Shown: positions 53,100 to 64,000 of the stretch, piece after piece
Numbering within the stretch: the first letter of the stretch is position 1
How the letters are laid out: every line of letters starts with the position of its first letter
Assembly (NCBI GenBank): GCA_015039365.1
Contig: WION01000200.1
Span: forward strand, 37,541 to 101,540
Length of the DNA stretch: 64,000 bases
Direction: 5' to 3'
DNA from: Amanita rubescens
Taxonomy: Eukaryota > Basidiomycota > Agaricomycetes > Agaricales > Amanitaceae
Made by a program: the position numbers and the translations under genes
Notes under the pieces: model-generated
The model's input: the letters and a program-made list of their open reading frames with translations, nothing else
Database searches by the model: none
What the model was told of the DNA's origin: nothing

Positions 53100-54400
53100 A
53101 AATCCAGGAGCGCATGCTATTGCTCAAATCACTCGTCAACGACCATGTTACTCTCATTTCCCTTCGCCTTTCCTTGGGGGCCACGAGGCTGTATAAGTGC
53201 AATAACCATGAGTCGACGCTCTGCTTTGTTTCATTCAACGTACCGAAGATCTTAACTTTTTCTCGGCGGATTCTCCGGAAGGTTCGCCCGTTGAAGGCGC
53301 GGTGGTCGATGACTGAATGTAAGCGACTGATAAGCTGCTGTGGCCAGAAATGTATCAGGCCTAAAACATACCGAAGAACTGCTAGCAGAATTTTTTGGGA
53401 GCGGTTCAGCAACATCAACATCGTCGAAGCATTTCATGAATTCGCCGTCGCTATCCGGTTCACCATTTTTCTTCTGTTGCGCATCTTCAGGAACAAACTT
53501 TTTGGTCTGAACGTCCACGGTTCATCTGAAGGCAACACGACTTTAATTCTGTCAGCGTAAATTTGAGGGCGATTTCCCTGAGGAAACCGACGAGCATGAG
53601 CTCGATACGCGATCGTTAAACGATTCGCCTGGTGTATGGCCAGATACATCTGGCGATAAAGAAATCATTAACTTCCACGAAAGTGACGAACGATTGTCGA
53701 TGGTGTGGTGAGCGCTCTCCGACGTGGAACAAACATCTTCAGACATGTGTAATTGAGGAAACCCGCCGTCATTGCAGTCATATAATGCGACGGAACTGCT
53801 CTGCGAAAAGACGATCATGCCATGTCGTTGACCACTGTTATATTGAAAACCAACACCGGCAGAGGGCAAGGCTGAACATTCCAAAATCAGAGAAGGAGTG
53901 TGCGATGAGATCGACGTCACACGTACACAGATCCATTTTCTGTCCTACAGCATCGGACACGTGTTCGGCGATATGTATAACCACCGACGACGAGACACTT
54001 CTGTCACTCATGGGAGCTGAAATGAGAGTGGTATCCCCATGAGACAGGCCTAGACGTAAAGCAAAAGAAGGGCAGATCGTGGTTGTCTGCAGCGATGTGT
54101 TAACTACGGCGGTGGCGGAAATACCATTAACGCTGAATAAGGACAAAGTAGACATGGGTAGCAAATGGACAATCAGTGGTGCAAAAGTGAGTCGCTAGGA
54201 ACACAAGATGGCGATCCAATTACTCGTCGATGATCATGTTACTCTCTTTGGTCTCCTTCGCCTTGCCACGAGTCTGTATAAGCGCGATAATCATGAATCC
54301 CCTTTCTATGAGGATACAGAATACGTACCGAAGGTCTCAATTTCTTCTCACCCTTAGGCTTGCTCATTGACGCAGCAGTGGTCGACGACTGAGCATAACA
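53100..54400. other. Decayed region with an internal ~200-bp duplication
   Basis: 53114-53300 and 54209-54400 are diverged direct copies (ACTCGTC.A.GA.CATGTTACTCTC, then GCT/TCTGTATAAG.GC.ATAA.CATGA). Between them, on the - strand, a frame reads VNGISATAVVNTSLQTTTIC and IHIAEHVSDAVGQKMDL. The first part vaguely recalls a retropepsin-like strand-turn with the DTG position changed; I do not rely on it. No intact gene. Confidence 0.4.
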
Positions 54401-55917
54401 GCAACAGTTGAGGGCAGAAATGTAGAGTGGTGATTCACTTCCCCTTGGTCCACTACAGCAGTAGCCATCCGGTATCGGGGAGGTCGGGGAGTGCAGACCC
54501 TCCCCACCTGTACGCAGTCAATAAAGGAGAAACGAGCATGAATCCATGCTCACCTGTACCAAACGCTACTTCGACATGTGACAAACACTGGCACCAGTAA
54601 ACAAAGAACAGGCCCGAGACTAGGACGGACATGCAGCGGACGGCCGAGAAAAAAACTCCAGAAAGAGAGGGAAGGCGGATTCGCGTCGTTTATCGTTGCT
54701 TCGGCAGCTTGCGGCGTGGGTACTACCCTATCGGACGCATTACCTGAATGACTTTCTTTCCAGGCTTGACGCAAACGACGCTTTGCTGTCGTAAAGATAG
54801 ACTAAGTTGGGAACCTGCAGGGTGAGTTGTCCAGTGAGAAGAGCACAGTTTAGCAGGATGACGAGCATCCATTCGTGCATCGAATAGTCGTCTAGATTTC
54901 AGCTCGCAACGTCGTAGCAGAATCGGTTGATCGGCCGCCCACCGTTGCAGACGTGGATGACACGCGCAGGTCCAGCGCACAGGAAAGGGGGATAAAGAGG
55001 GCCCACGAGATCACGTGAGCTCAATTTTTCTCCTACTCTTTACCCTTACAGGTGAAAAAAAGGGCTAAAAAAGGTCACGAGATCACGTGAGTCCAGCTTT
55101 TCGTCTGGCGGGAGGTCCACTCTAGAACCCTCCACCTTACAGGTTGCGGGTGATGTACGTCGTATTCGTCTAACATTTGGGGCGAATCATTATTTTAAAA
55201 ACTTTATCTACAAGTTTGATCGTTTACTAAATGAGGTTGACCAAGTCTGCTGTTGGGAGTCATCAGTTTGTCAAACGAGAAAGGTCGTGGAATTACCTGC
55301 GGCTTTCACATGTGCAGAGGGCCTCGTGAAGCAGTGGGGTATGATGAACGCGTGGTAGTGCTGTGAGGTAGTTGGGTGATTAAACTGGACGAAGTGATTG
55401 GCACACCGTCAAGTTTCTGACTCGGTGCGGTTGAAGAGGTTGGATTCTGACGTACGGATGATTTCGGAATCTGGGTTACGTCAAAATTGGTCATTCACCA
55501 CGAATCTCGCGAAAACACGCACGAAAACACCCAATAAGAACCTGATGTTTGTCGATAGGCTGTAATTGGGTGGGAGATGGCACTGATGTGAAGTTTATAA
55601 ACGTTGAGGTCGCATTTGGGTCGTGGATGGGCGCCGGGTGTGGATCAAGGATGTTGGCAGCCTGAATGAAGGATCTGAGGCCTGAGGAAGAGGGTCGTTC
55701 AAGGTATGAATGATACAGAAAGGGATGAACGCACCTTCGTAAGTGCCAGTGGACCCTTCTGTTCGTCTCCATCGTGGGCCGTATAGCCTGAACAGCCCGC
55801 ACACCTCTTCCTTTGATTGATAAGTCATCGAGGATTCGGAAGGGATGGAGCACCATCGTAAGCGAGCTCCCGTCTGTAATATTGTTGCGTCACTCAGAGC
55901 CTGAGAGTCTAGAAAAA
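54401..55917. other. Unassigned sequence
   Basis: Scattered frames on both strands without motifs. Two copies of the word GAGATCACGTGAG (55009 and 55080) with similar flanks form a short direct repeat. Nothing else supported. Confidence 0.45.
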
Positions 55918-56390
55918 ATGCCGTATCTTGATGCAAATATCTTCTGGACCGAGAGTGAGACAATTTGCCACGGACGAGGGCTGACGTCGGCTTCAATAAT
56001 GACCGAGTTTTCTTTGTGACTCTACACGGCAAGAAGAGAAGGGACAGGCGCATAAGAAGTGCTTGCTGTATGACGAGAATCTGTGGAAGGGCGAGGTCGG
56101 TGCCAGCAAAGGAAACACCGTCGTTCGACCATGTCCCAGATCACGATGGCGCCGATGACGACGAGAGGAAGAAGGACAGCAGAGGTGGGTTTTCCGTGGG
56201 AAGAACAAGATTGGGAACCGAGGAAGATGAGGTCGTATTGGACATGAGCGAGAGAGTTCCAGACTGGCTGAGGTCTTCTCGGGTTGCTGAGTTCTCGCGC
56301 GAGAACAGTGCAGAAGGAAGGGAATAAGGTCTGTGAGACGGTACGGTAGCCTATCATTTTTTGACAGACGACGTGTAACGATCACCTTCC
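55918..56390. other. Conserved block upstream of G-domain copy 2
   Basis: Inverted homologue of 8237-8741. On the - strand the same frame encodes AVLLPLVVIGAIVIWDMVER, a potential membrane helix; on the + strand DHVPDHDGADDDERKK is open. Homology to the left block fades near 55918. Confidence 0.4.
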
Positions 56391-56460
56391 ATAAGTAGCG
56401 TTCCAGGCTGAAGTGACTAGATGGACCCTAAAGCTCTTCTTATCTCCTCCCCTCATCGAT

Positions 56461-59400
56461 ATGGCTGACCAACGGTTGCAGACTGCCAAAGAATCCAAGG
56501 GATTTCGCAATCGCCTGAAGAAGATGTTCGGACGGGGATCGCAGAACGCTACGCCTCCTAGCCTCTCGAATTCGGCACCTCCAACCATTGCTGTGCCTCC
56601 GAGTCCAGCTGATCTAGCACCCACTGTATCAACGATGACGATCGACCCGGTAGAAGCTGCAAAACTCCGGGCCAAGTACACCCACTTCCGTATCCTTGTC
56701 ATCGGGAGGGCGAATGCCGGTAAAACGACGCTGCTCAAGCGGGTCTGCAATACAAAGGAGGATCCGGTTTACAGCAAGGTAAGATATCCGCTTCCCTTGA
56801 TACCCTGGCACTATCATCACCCCTTCACCGACAGATTAACCCATCCTCGAAGGTGATCCTTGTGCATTTCTCTAACCAGGTTGTTGACTTTGATTCTGTA
56901 GCGAGGGATCCATAACGTCCATGACGAGTTTTCATTCAATAGCAACCCACAATTTATCTTCCACGACTCTCCCGGTTTCGAGGCAGGAGGCGAGAAGGAA
57001 CTTCAGGAAGTATGCTCTTTCATACAGGAGAAGGCAAAAGCAACTGAAGTAAAGGACCAAATCCATGTGATATGGTGCGTTATATCCTTCCTTTATGTAG
57101 CACAACTGAAATGTGTTCAGGTTTTGTTTCACTCCGGATGTATCTCGCCCATTATTGGAATTGGAACAGAGGTTCTTCAATGAGAAATATTGTGGGAATG
57201 GTAAGATCATTTAAAATCTCCAAACTCTTCATTGTGACTGACAATGAACAGTTCCAGTTGTGGCAATCTTCACGAAATTCGATGATCTCATCACGCAGGT
57301 CTATGATATAAATAAAGAAGAAGAGGAGAATAGAGAAGTTGCTTGTGCTACCTTGAAGGAGAAGTTCGAGGAGCCACTCAAGCATTATAAGTCTTCACCT
57401 TGTGCATATGTGCAATTTGAATGTATGTCTCTTCTCCTTTAGCAACCAATCTTGGGACTTATAGTGTGTCCAGCTATTGAGAAGGATGAAGGTAATCATC
57501 AGGAACAAGTTGGGAAACTAATCAAACAGACGGCGGCATCAATTGACAACTTGGCACTGAAGATGTTGTTTGTCACTGTCCAACAGAATAACCTAGAGGT
57601 CTGCATTGAATATGCAGTGAACAAGTCTGTGATTCACTTGTCTGCTGTTGCTTCAACTTATCTCTCTATTTCAGGTATATCTTTCAGGATACCTTAACAG
57701 TGGTACATTTTTTCTTGAATTGTACAGATACTATGAGTGCTCAAATAGACAAAGCATGACTTGATTTACAAGGCTGGATCTTGGTTTGGACATTGCTATT
57801 GGCAGGTATGCAAATTGAAATACATTTTCTTGAGCCATGACTGAAATTGAGAAGGATTATGTGAGAGTCCACTTCTACTTGAGCCAGGGAAGATGGTGAT
57901 GACAGATGTTTCAGGATGTAAGTATCATGACCAAATATTGATGACAAAGTTAACCTGGATGTTCAGTATGTGAGTATGACATTAAGCTAATTCAACAACA
58001 TACTAATTATGCAAATGATAAGGGGGAAAATGTAAGAATTTCAAAGTGATAGGAATATACCTTGTGAATGTAGTTTATAGGAGGTAATAAGTAACTTATA
58101 TGGGAGAACTCCAATTGATAGAAATGATTCACCTCATATCTAGAAGGTGAGGTTGCTATGTGCCTCCTTCACTGGTTTTGATTGCTGACATGTTGCCCAT
58201 CCAGGGAGTGAGTGACTGTGTGCCTCCTAGCTCAATTTGAATTGCTGACATGTTGCCATGAAATCCCATCCAGGGAGTGAGTGACTGTGTGCCTCCTAGC
58301 TCAATTTGAATTGCTGACATGTTGCCATGAAATCCCATCCAGGCAGTGAGTGACTGTGTGCCTCCTAGCTCAATTTGAATTGCTGACATGTTGCCATGAA
58401 ATCCCATCCAGCAAGTGAGTGACTTGTGCCTCCTAGATCAATTTGAATTGCTGACCATGTTGCCATGAAATCCCATCCAGCAAGTGAGTGACTGTGTGCC
58501 TCCTAGATCAATTTGAATTGCTGACATGTTGCCATGAAATCCCATCCAGCTTGTGAGTGACTGTGTGCCTCCTAGCTCAATTTGAATTGCTGACATGTTG
58601 CCATGAAATCCCATCCAGGCAGTGAGTGACTGTGTGCCTCCTAGCTCAATTTGAATTGCTGACATGTGCCATGAATCCCATCCAGCAAGTGAGTGACTGT
58701 GTGCCTCCTAGATCAATTTGAATTGCTGACATGTTGCCATGAAATCCCATCCAGGGAAGTGAGTGACTGTGTGCCTCCTAGCTCAATTTGAATTGCTGGA
58801 CATGTTGCCATGAAATCCCATCCAGGGAGTGAGTGACTGTGTGCCTCCTAGCTCAATTTGAATTGCTGACATGTTGCCATGAAATCCCATCCAGGGAGTG
58901 AGTGACTGTGTGCCTCCTAGCTCAATTTGAATTGCTGACATGTTGCCATGAAATCCCATCCAGGGAGTGAGTGACTGTGTGCCTCCTAGCTTCAATTTGA
59001 ATTGCTGACATGTTGCCATGAAATCCCATCCAGCTTGTGAGTGACTGTGTGCCTCCTAGCTCAATTTGAATTGCTGACATGTTGCCATGAAAATCCCATC
59101 CAGCGAGTGAGTGACTGTGTGCCTCCTAGCTCAATTTGAATTGCTGACATGTTGCCATGAAATCCCATCCAGCGAGTGAGTGACTGTGTGCCTCCTAGCT
59201 CAATTGAATTGCTGACATGTTGCCATGAAAATCCCATCCAGCTTGTGAGTGACTGTGTGCCTCCTAGCTCAATTTGAATTGCTGACATGTTGCCATGAAA
59301 TCCCATCCAGCGAGTGAGTGACTGTGTGCCTCCTAGCTCAATTTGAATTGCTGACATGTTGCCATGAAATCCCATCCAGTTTGTGAGTGACTGTGTGCCT

Positions 59401-60776
59401 CCTAGCTCAATTTGAATTGCTGACATGTTGCCATGAAATCCCATCCAGCTTGTGAGTGACTGTGTGCCTCCTAGCTCAATTTGGAATTGCTGACATGTTG
59501 CCATGAAATCCCATCCAGGGAGTGAGTGACTGTGTGCCTCCTAGCTCAATTTGAATTGCTGACATGTTGCCATGAAATCCCATCCAGGGAGTGAGTGACT
59601 GTGTGCTCCTAGCTCAATTTGAATTGCTGACATGTTGCCATGAAATTCCATCCAGCTTGTGAGTGACTGTGTGCCTCCTAGCTCAATTTGAATTGCTGAC
59701 ATGTTGCCATGAAATCCCATCCAGCTTGTGAGTGACTGTGTGCCTCCTAGCTCAATTTGAATTGCTGACATGTTGCCATGAAATCCCATCCAGCTTGTGA
59801 GTGACTGTGTGCCTCCTAGCTCAATTGAATTGCTGACATGTTGCCATGAAATCCCATCCAGGGAGTGAGTGACTGTGTGCCTCCTAGCTCAATTTGAATT
59901 GCTGACATGTTGCCATGAAATCCCATCCAGCGAGTGAGTGACTGTGTGCCTCCTAGCTCAATTTGAATTGCTGACATGTTGCCATGAAATCCCATCCAGC
60001 TTGTGAGTGACTGTGTGCCTCCTAGCTCAATTTGAATTGCTGACATGTTGCCATGAAATCCCATCCAGGGAGTGAGTGACTGTGTGCCTCCTAGCTCAAT
60101 TTGAATTGCTGACATGCTTGCCATGAAATCCCATCCAGTTTGTGAGTGGACTGTGTGCCTCCTAGCTCAATTTGAATTGCTGACATGTTGCCATGAATTC
60201 CCATCCAGGAAGTGAGTCACTGCATTTCCTGAATTACTAACATCACTCTCACATCTTGTTTAGTTTGTATCTGTCTTCTCCTACCTACTCTCTTTCCTCT
60301 ACTTTATTAATAGGCATCCATTTCACAGGTGAACCATGTTCAGGGTCTTATGGACACTCAATTCAATGTAAGATCATATCTCATTCTTTTCATTCCCTTC
60401 AATCAAGTATTCCAATTACATAGGCACCTTCTTTGCATTGTTTCATTGGTCTGATTAATTTTACCCTTTCTCTTATATTTACAGTTTCTTACCATTACCT
60501 GTACAGCCATTCTCATCTGTCTTGAACATTCCTTCTGGCTTGTCCAGCAAGGCTGCAATTCCAATGATGGCTTCACCAAGGCCTGGAAATATTATCTCAA
60601 CACCCAGCATGCACTGGTGAACAAGACTTGGACAACTACTTGAGGTCAATGGGCATCAATGATTGGTTCATCATGAAGCATTGCCCATCTGAAGAAGAGT
60701 GTGCTGAATACAGAAAAATAGTTCTTAGCAATTTATTATGTAAGTCCTGTTTCTGTCTTCTTGGGCTGGAATCCTA
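56461..60776 (+). CDS. AIG1-like G-domain protein, copy 2 (contains the large intron-like array)
   Basis: Inverted paralogue of the gene at 4580-8202. Exon 1 (56461-56778) is MADQRLQTAKESKGFRNRLK, Ser/Pro linker, then ILVIGRANAGKTTLLKRVCN (G1). Exon 2 (56902-57074) has G3 FIFHDSPGFEAGGEKELQEV. Exon 3 (57121-57200) reads CFTPDVSRPLLELEQRFF, and exon 4 (57252-57422) has G4 VAIFTKFDDLITQVYD. Exon 5 (from 57443) includes NLALKMLFVTVQQNNLEVC. Short exons lead into the array at 58156-60212. After it come CSGSYGHSIQ and the last exon with TAILICLEHSFW. In the last exon one base is missing relative to copy 1 (CTGGTGAACAAG against CTGGTTAATCAAG, near 60620), giving an early stop; the copy-1-like frame would have ended at about 60776. 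It retains more CpG than copy 1. The G domain is intact and the C-terminus is probably shortened. Confidence 0.68.
58156..60212 (+). repeat. Tandem intron-like array, 69-bp unit, about 30 units
   Basis: Consensus unit: GTGAGTGACTGTGTGCC at the 5' end, an internal TTGCTGAC (CTRAC branch-site consensus) about 26 nt before the end, and CCCATCCAG at the 3' end: 66 nt plus a variable spacer. The spacers in order are GGA, GGA, GCA, CAA, CAA, CTT, GCA, CAA, GGAA, GGA (three times), CTT, CGA, CGA, CTT, CGA, TTT, CTT, GGA, GGA, CTT (three times), GGA, CGA, CTT, GGA, TTT, GAA. Only one is not 3 nt. Bodies are nearly identical apart from scattered one-base indels. The first unit (GTGAGGTTGC...) and last unit (GTGAGTCACTG...ATTACTAACATC...TTGTTTAG) are diverged, and the last has a perfect TACTAAC. 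The opposite strand can be read as a 23-residue repeat, but indels break it. Confidence 0.92.
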
Positions 60777-61290
60777 GCTGATATATCTTCAGCACATTAA
60801 TATGAATTTTATACTTATATTTGTATGTATAACAAAGAACCTGTTGAAAATATATAAAAGATTATAAGTTATTGGGACTCTCCAGGGTGGTGGTAGGGTA
60901 ACACAGAAGGCTTAACTCCTAATTTAGGGTTAAGCCTTTTTGGCTGACCTTGGTAGTACTCATGAGGCCAGGGTGGTCAGTGCATGCATTTGATGGCTGA
61001 CCTGGCTGGACAGTAATGAGCCCAGACCTGCCTGCACATTATATAGGCCTAAGTCAGTAAGGGTGGGGGTTCAGGGTATACAGGGGGGGGTTCAGGGTAT
61101 CAATTTTGCCCACTGCATGGTCCAAAGTTTTAAAAATAATGCGCGGATATATTTGGTTAGAATGTATATAACACATATGAAACCTAACATATATATTGAC
61201 ATAAAAACATATGTGGCTGATGCATCTAGAAGTGTGGGTGATGAGTTTCAGGGTTCTGAATTGGTATTTATATCATTCAGTACATATTTA
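60777..61290. other. Flank of G-domain copy 2
   Basis: Homology to the left copy ends near 60800. A hairpin AAGGCTTAACTC...GGGTTAAGCCTT lies at about 60907-60941. GGTTCAGGGTATACAGGGGG-type words near 61068-61100 form a short direct repeat. No gene. Confidence 0.5.
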
Positions 61291-63182
61291 ACCGCGGATG
61301 AAGACATGAGAATAGGCGGAATGATTTCTGCCTTCAGAGCATAACATGACTTATGATCCGCCAATGACAACATTGGAATTGGCGGAACATTTCTCTGTCT
61401 TTTCATCAGCCGATGATGGCATTTGAATAACTATTATTCCGCCGATGTCAATGTTAAAATAGGCGGATCTCTCGTTTCTATTTTAATGTTAAATAATACA
61501 AAGCGTCTTGTGCCAGGTTAAAGTACTATCCGCGAATTCACACATCAGAATTGGCGGATGAGCAGGAACATATTGAAGAGATTGATTGATGTTGAGAAGT
61601 GAAGTAGTTGTGACGAGAGTCCATGCTCAAGCGTGAGTGTCGCTAGCAGCTTGTGTGAGAGGCGAGGCCATTCATGAGAGAGATAATCATGGTGGGAGAC
61701 GAAGATAGCTGTGGCGAGACTCTGCACTCAAGCCCGAGTTGTCATTAGCACGTTGAACGAGAGGCCAAGTCATTCCCTAGAGAGATATTGCTGTTGAGAA
61801 ACAAACGTAGCTGTGACTGAGACTCTGCGCTCAAGCCTGAGTGTCGTTAGCACGTTGAACGAGAGGCCAAGTCATTCCCTAGAGAGATATTGATGTTGGA
61901 CTCTGCGCTCAAGCCTGAGTGTCATTAGCAGCGTCAAACGAGAGGCCAAGTCATTCCCTAGAGAGATATCAACGTCGAGAAACGAATGTAGCTGTCAAGC
62001 CCGAGTGTTGTTGGTGGCTTTGAATGAGATGCCAAGCCATTGATGTTGAGAGAGAATTGATGCAGAGATGTGAACGTAGCTGTAATGAAACTCTGCGCTC
62101 AAGCCCGAGTGTCATCAGCAGCGTTGAATGAGAGCCAGGCTATTGGTGAGAGGAGAGCTGCGTGGCAATGATAAAGTGGAAGCCGCCGATTCAGACATCG
62201 GAATTGGCGGAGGCGTCCAAACATTTTCCGATCAACATATTTGAGTATCCGCCGATTCAATCGTCCTGAATCGGCGGATGCCTGAGCAACACAGGAACAT
62301 CATTAAGTAAAAAGAGATGATCAGACTTCTTACCCAGTGTGTTTTGATTACTAGAGCGGTGTGGCAACGTGAAAGTGGAAGCCGCCGATTCAGACATCGG
62401 AATCGGCGGAGGCGTCCAAAACATTGCCCAATAGGATGGTGGGTGGGGATATAGGAAGATGTTCCCACGCGATACGAACTTCTGGACCTAATGTCCACCA
62501 ATAGGTACGTATGTTATGAAGGCCATATATGCACTTGCTGATGTGTAAAAGGTTGGGGGGATGCAGAAGTGCTTACAGAACGTAGGAAAGAGGCTGAATT
62601 GTTGAGGTGGCAGGTACGTCATGTTCACATATACCGTCGTCATCGTCAGTGGACATTTACAACTGATGGACTTGTGCCAGCTGTCTTGTGTTACGCCGCA
62701 TATGCAATTGTCAACATCGGCGGATGATCACACCGCGTATCTGATTGTCAACATCGGCGGATGATCACACCGCTTCTCTGTGCACCAAGCCGAATAGTAC
62801 AAGAATATGAAGAGATATGCCATGTGAGTACTTAATGCCCACCAATGATGACGTTAATAGTGGCAGACTCCACGCATGCCACCGTCATCCGCCAATAACA
62901 AGGTTCAAGTAGGTGGACCATCTCTCAGATATACCCAGAAACCTTCGCCACTGACGACGTTCAAGTACACCGCTCAGGCATACCAATGCCGTCCGCCGAT
63001 AACGACATTCAAATAGGCGGACCGTCTGCTCAGATATACCCAGAACCTTCGCCACTGTGGACGTTCAAGTACACCGGTCAGCTATACCAACGCCGTCCGC
63101 CTATAACAACGTTCAAATAGGCGGACAATGTGCTCAGAAATATCACCATCATCCGCCGATAACAATGTTCAAGTAGGCGGAA
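61291..63182. repeat. Cluster of about 13 dispersed ~30-bp palindromes
   Basis: Imperfect inverted repeats with arms TCCGCC...GGCGGA and an A/T-rich centre close to GATAACNACATTCAAATA. Clear copies: 61292-61320, 61357-61386, 61438-61467, 61529-61558, 62182-62213, 62248-62278, 62381-62412, 62693-62723, 62732-62762, 62888-62917, 62992-63021, 63096-63125 and 63152-63181, plus weaker ones near 61406, 62944 and 63056. Spacing is irregular (about 10 to 600 bp) and the copies lie in otherwise unrelated sequence. The centres differ while the outer six bases are kept. They could be a miniature transposable element, protein-binding sites or transcribed hairpins. Confidence 0.8.
61590..62150. repeat. 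Degenerate ~100-bp tandem repeat, about six units
   Basis: Units contain GTAGCTGTGA, GACTCTGCGCTCAAGCC, GAGTGTC.TTAGCA, TTGAACGAGAGGCCAAG and TCATTCCCTAGAGAGATAT in that order, with length changes between units. The second to fourth units are the most similar. No conserved reading frame. Confidence 0.75.
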
Positions 63183-63189
63183 ATTCTGC

Positions 63190-64000
63190 ACACACATATG
63201 GCCTCACTCACGCACCTACAGTCATCAACGTCGAATATTTCGCTGAGAAGCTCTGAGGATAAGGTGGTATGATTCCAAATGGATATTGAAGGTACATTGG
63301 TGCGTACGCGAACGCTATCATAGATTCATAGCTGACCACATGCTCGCATCTCAGCATTTACTATATTCGTTCCTTACATCATTGTTACTGTATAAATACG
63401 TCCCATATCAAATGAAATCATACAAGTAGATCGACCAAAACGCGTGTAGCGCAACATGTAGCGCCTTGTGACGCATTAATATTCCCTCAAATGTGCTGAA
63501 ACACCATATGAAACGCTTCACCCGTCATCCCTTCCTGCCTAGCAAGCGCCCCTATCCACACCAGCAGGGGCTAACCTTGATGTGATCTTTGTCCACTTTG
63601 CACAAGGCATGATAGGAGTCAGGACGAGTCAATAGATCAGCAGGTATTGATGTCGGTAAGCGATTTCGCCTGTTTCACTTGTTCGCTTGCCGATTAATCC
63701 AACGTGTTACAGCTAAGGGTCAGCGATGATAAGTAGAGTACGGCTCACTGTCACCAATTCCCGTGTATCTAACATCATGTCTGACACAACCGCTCAATCT
63801 GAAAATGTCTTTAACACAGCCAATATCGAGAAAGAAGAGGAAAAACATGGGTTTAAACCGAAGGTGAGCTTATATGATACTACAATCTGTCGGTTGGAGC
63901 GGCTGACAACTGATTTAGAAGATTCCTGTTCCTCGCCCGGCGAATCGCGCTAAGCAGGTCATGAAATGGAGAACATGGATGGATCCAATATGCAAGTGGA
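63190..64000 (+). other. Possible 5' part of a gene running off the window
   Basis: A TATA-like TGTATAAATACG lies near 63390. Further down, ATG at 63778 gives MSDTTAQSENVFNTANIEKE followed by EEKHGFKPK and a GTGAGC donor at about 63865. If unspliced, the frame stops at 63953. It could be a first exon whose gene continues beyond the window; there is no motif to confirm it. Confidence 0.3.

Noticed and set aside
53838..54164. Retropepsin-like domain
   Set aside because: Only a vague VNGISATAVVNTS resemblance, the catalytic Asp position is changed and there is no flanking retroelement.
58156..60124. Protein with 23-residue repeats (GFHGNMSAIQIELGGTQSL type) on the - strand
   Set aside because: One-base indels repeatedly shift the frame, start and end signals are absent, and the sister array has a 65-bp period that is not a multiple of three. 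The strand also opposes the G-domain gene.
61063..61344. 93-codon + frame
   Set aside because: Starts in a G-rich direct repeat and ends in a palindrome; no motif, AT-rich codons, no paralogue.

Overview
The window is nuclear DNA of a filamentous basidiomycete, most likely an Agaricomycete. Genes carry many 45-65 nt introns with GT..AG (occasionally GC..AG) borders, and the families are typical of mushroom-forming fungi: AIG1-like G-domain proteins, F-box proteins, aminoglycoside-phosphotransferase-like kinases, CFEM-type secreted proteins, a DUF262 protein, HECT-ligase fragments and tandem MFS transporters. No species can be named from sequence alone, and no rRNA, tRNA or CRISPR was seen.

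Layout. 1-8.7 kb is AT-rich and almost free of CpG: a 65-bp intron-like tandem array on the + strand with a terminal exon behind it, a hAT-like foldback element, and a G-domain gene on the - strand (copy 1) whose own short intron-like array holds two solo LTRs. 8.7-11.6 kb holds decayed genes (a chymotrypsin-like-fold family, and a NEDD4-type HECT ligase without its catalytic cysteine). 11.6-26.9 kb holds four MFS transporter paralogues in direct orientation, interrupted by a phosphotransferase gene and an NTPase-nuclease gene. 26.9-38.7 kb is a patchwork of segmental duplications: two tandem blocks of HUL5-like HECT pseudogene plus divergent CFEM genes, then duplicated transporter tails and a four-module zinc-ribbon gene. 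39.4-50.4 kb is the most conventional stretch: PIN-domain gene, possible mitochondrial protein, an ORF1-only LINE, DUF262 gene, F-box gene. 50.4-55.9 kb is again decayed (truncated G-domain/MACPF gene, third HUL5 fragment). 55.9-60.8 kb is copy 2 of the G-domain gene, inverted relative to copy 1, with about 30 units of a 69-bp intron-like array. 61-63.2 kb carries a cluster of about 13 short palindromes and a degenerate ~100-bp tandem repeat.

The most interesting signal is the pair of intron-like tandem arrays. Two arrays with unrelated bodies (62 and 66 nt) share one design: every unit opens with GTGAGTGA, closes with CAG, and is separated from the next by a variable trinucleotide. The body carries small indels and is otherwise nearly constant, while the spacer stays at 3 nt (once 6, once 4) and is never a stop triplet. 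Each unit therefore looks like a complete spliceosomal intron separated from its neighbour by a one-codon micro-exon. All three arrays sit directly before a similar C-terminal exon, two of them in AIG1-like GTPase genes. Copy 1 has about 4 units and copy 2 about 30. This is inferred from sequence; transcripts would decide it.
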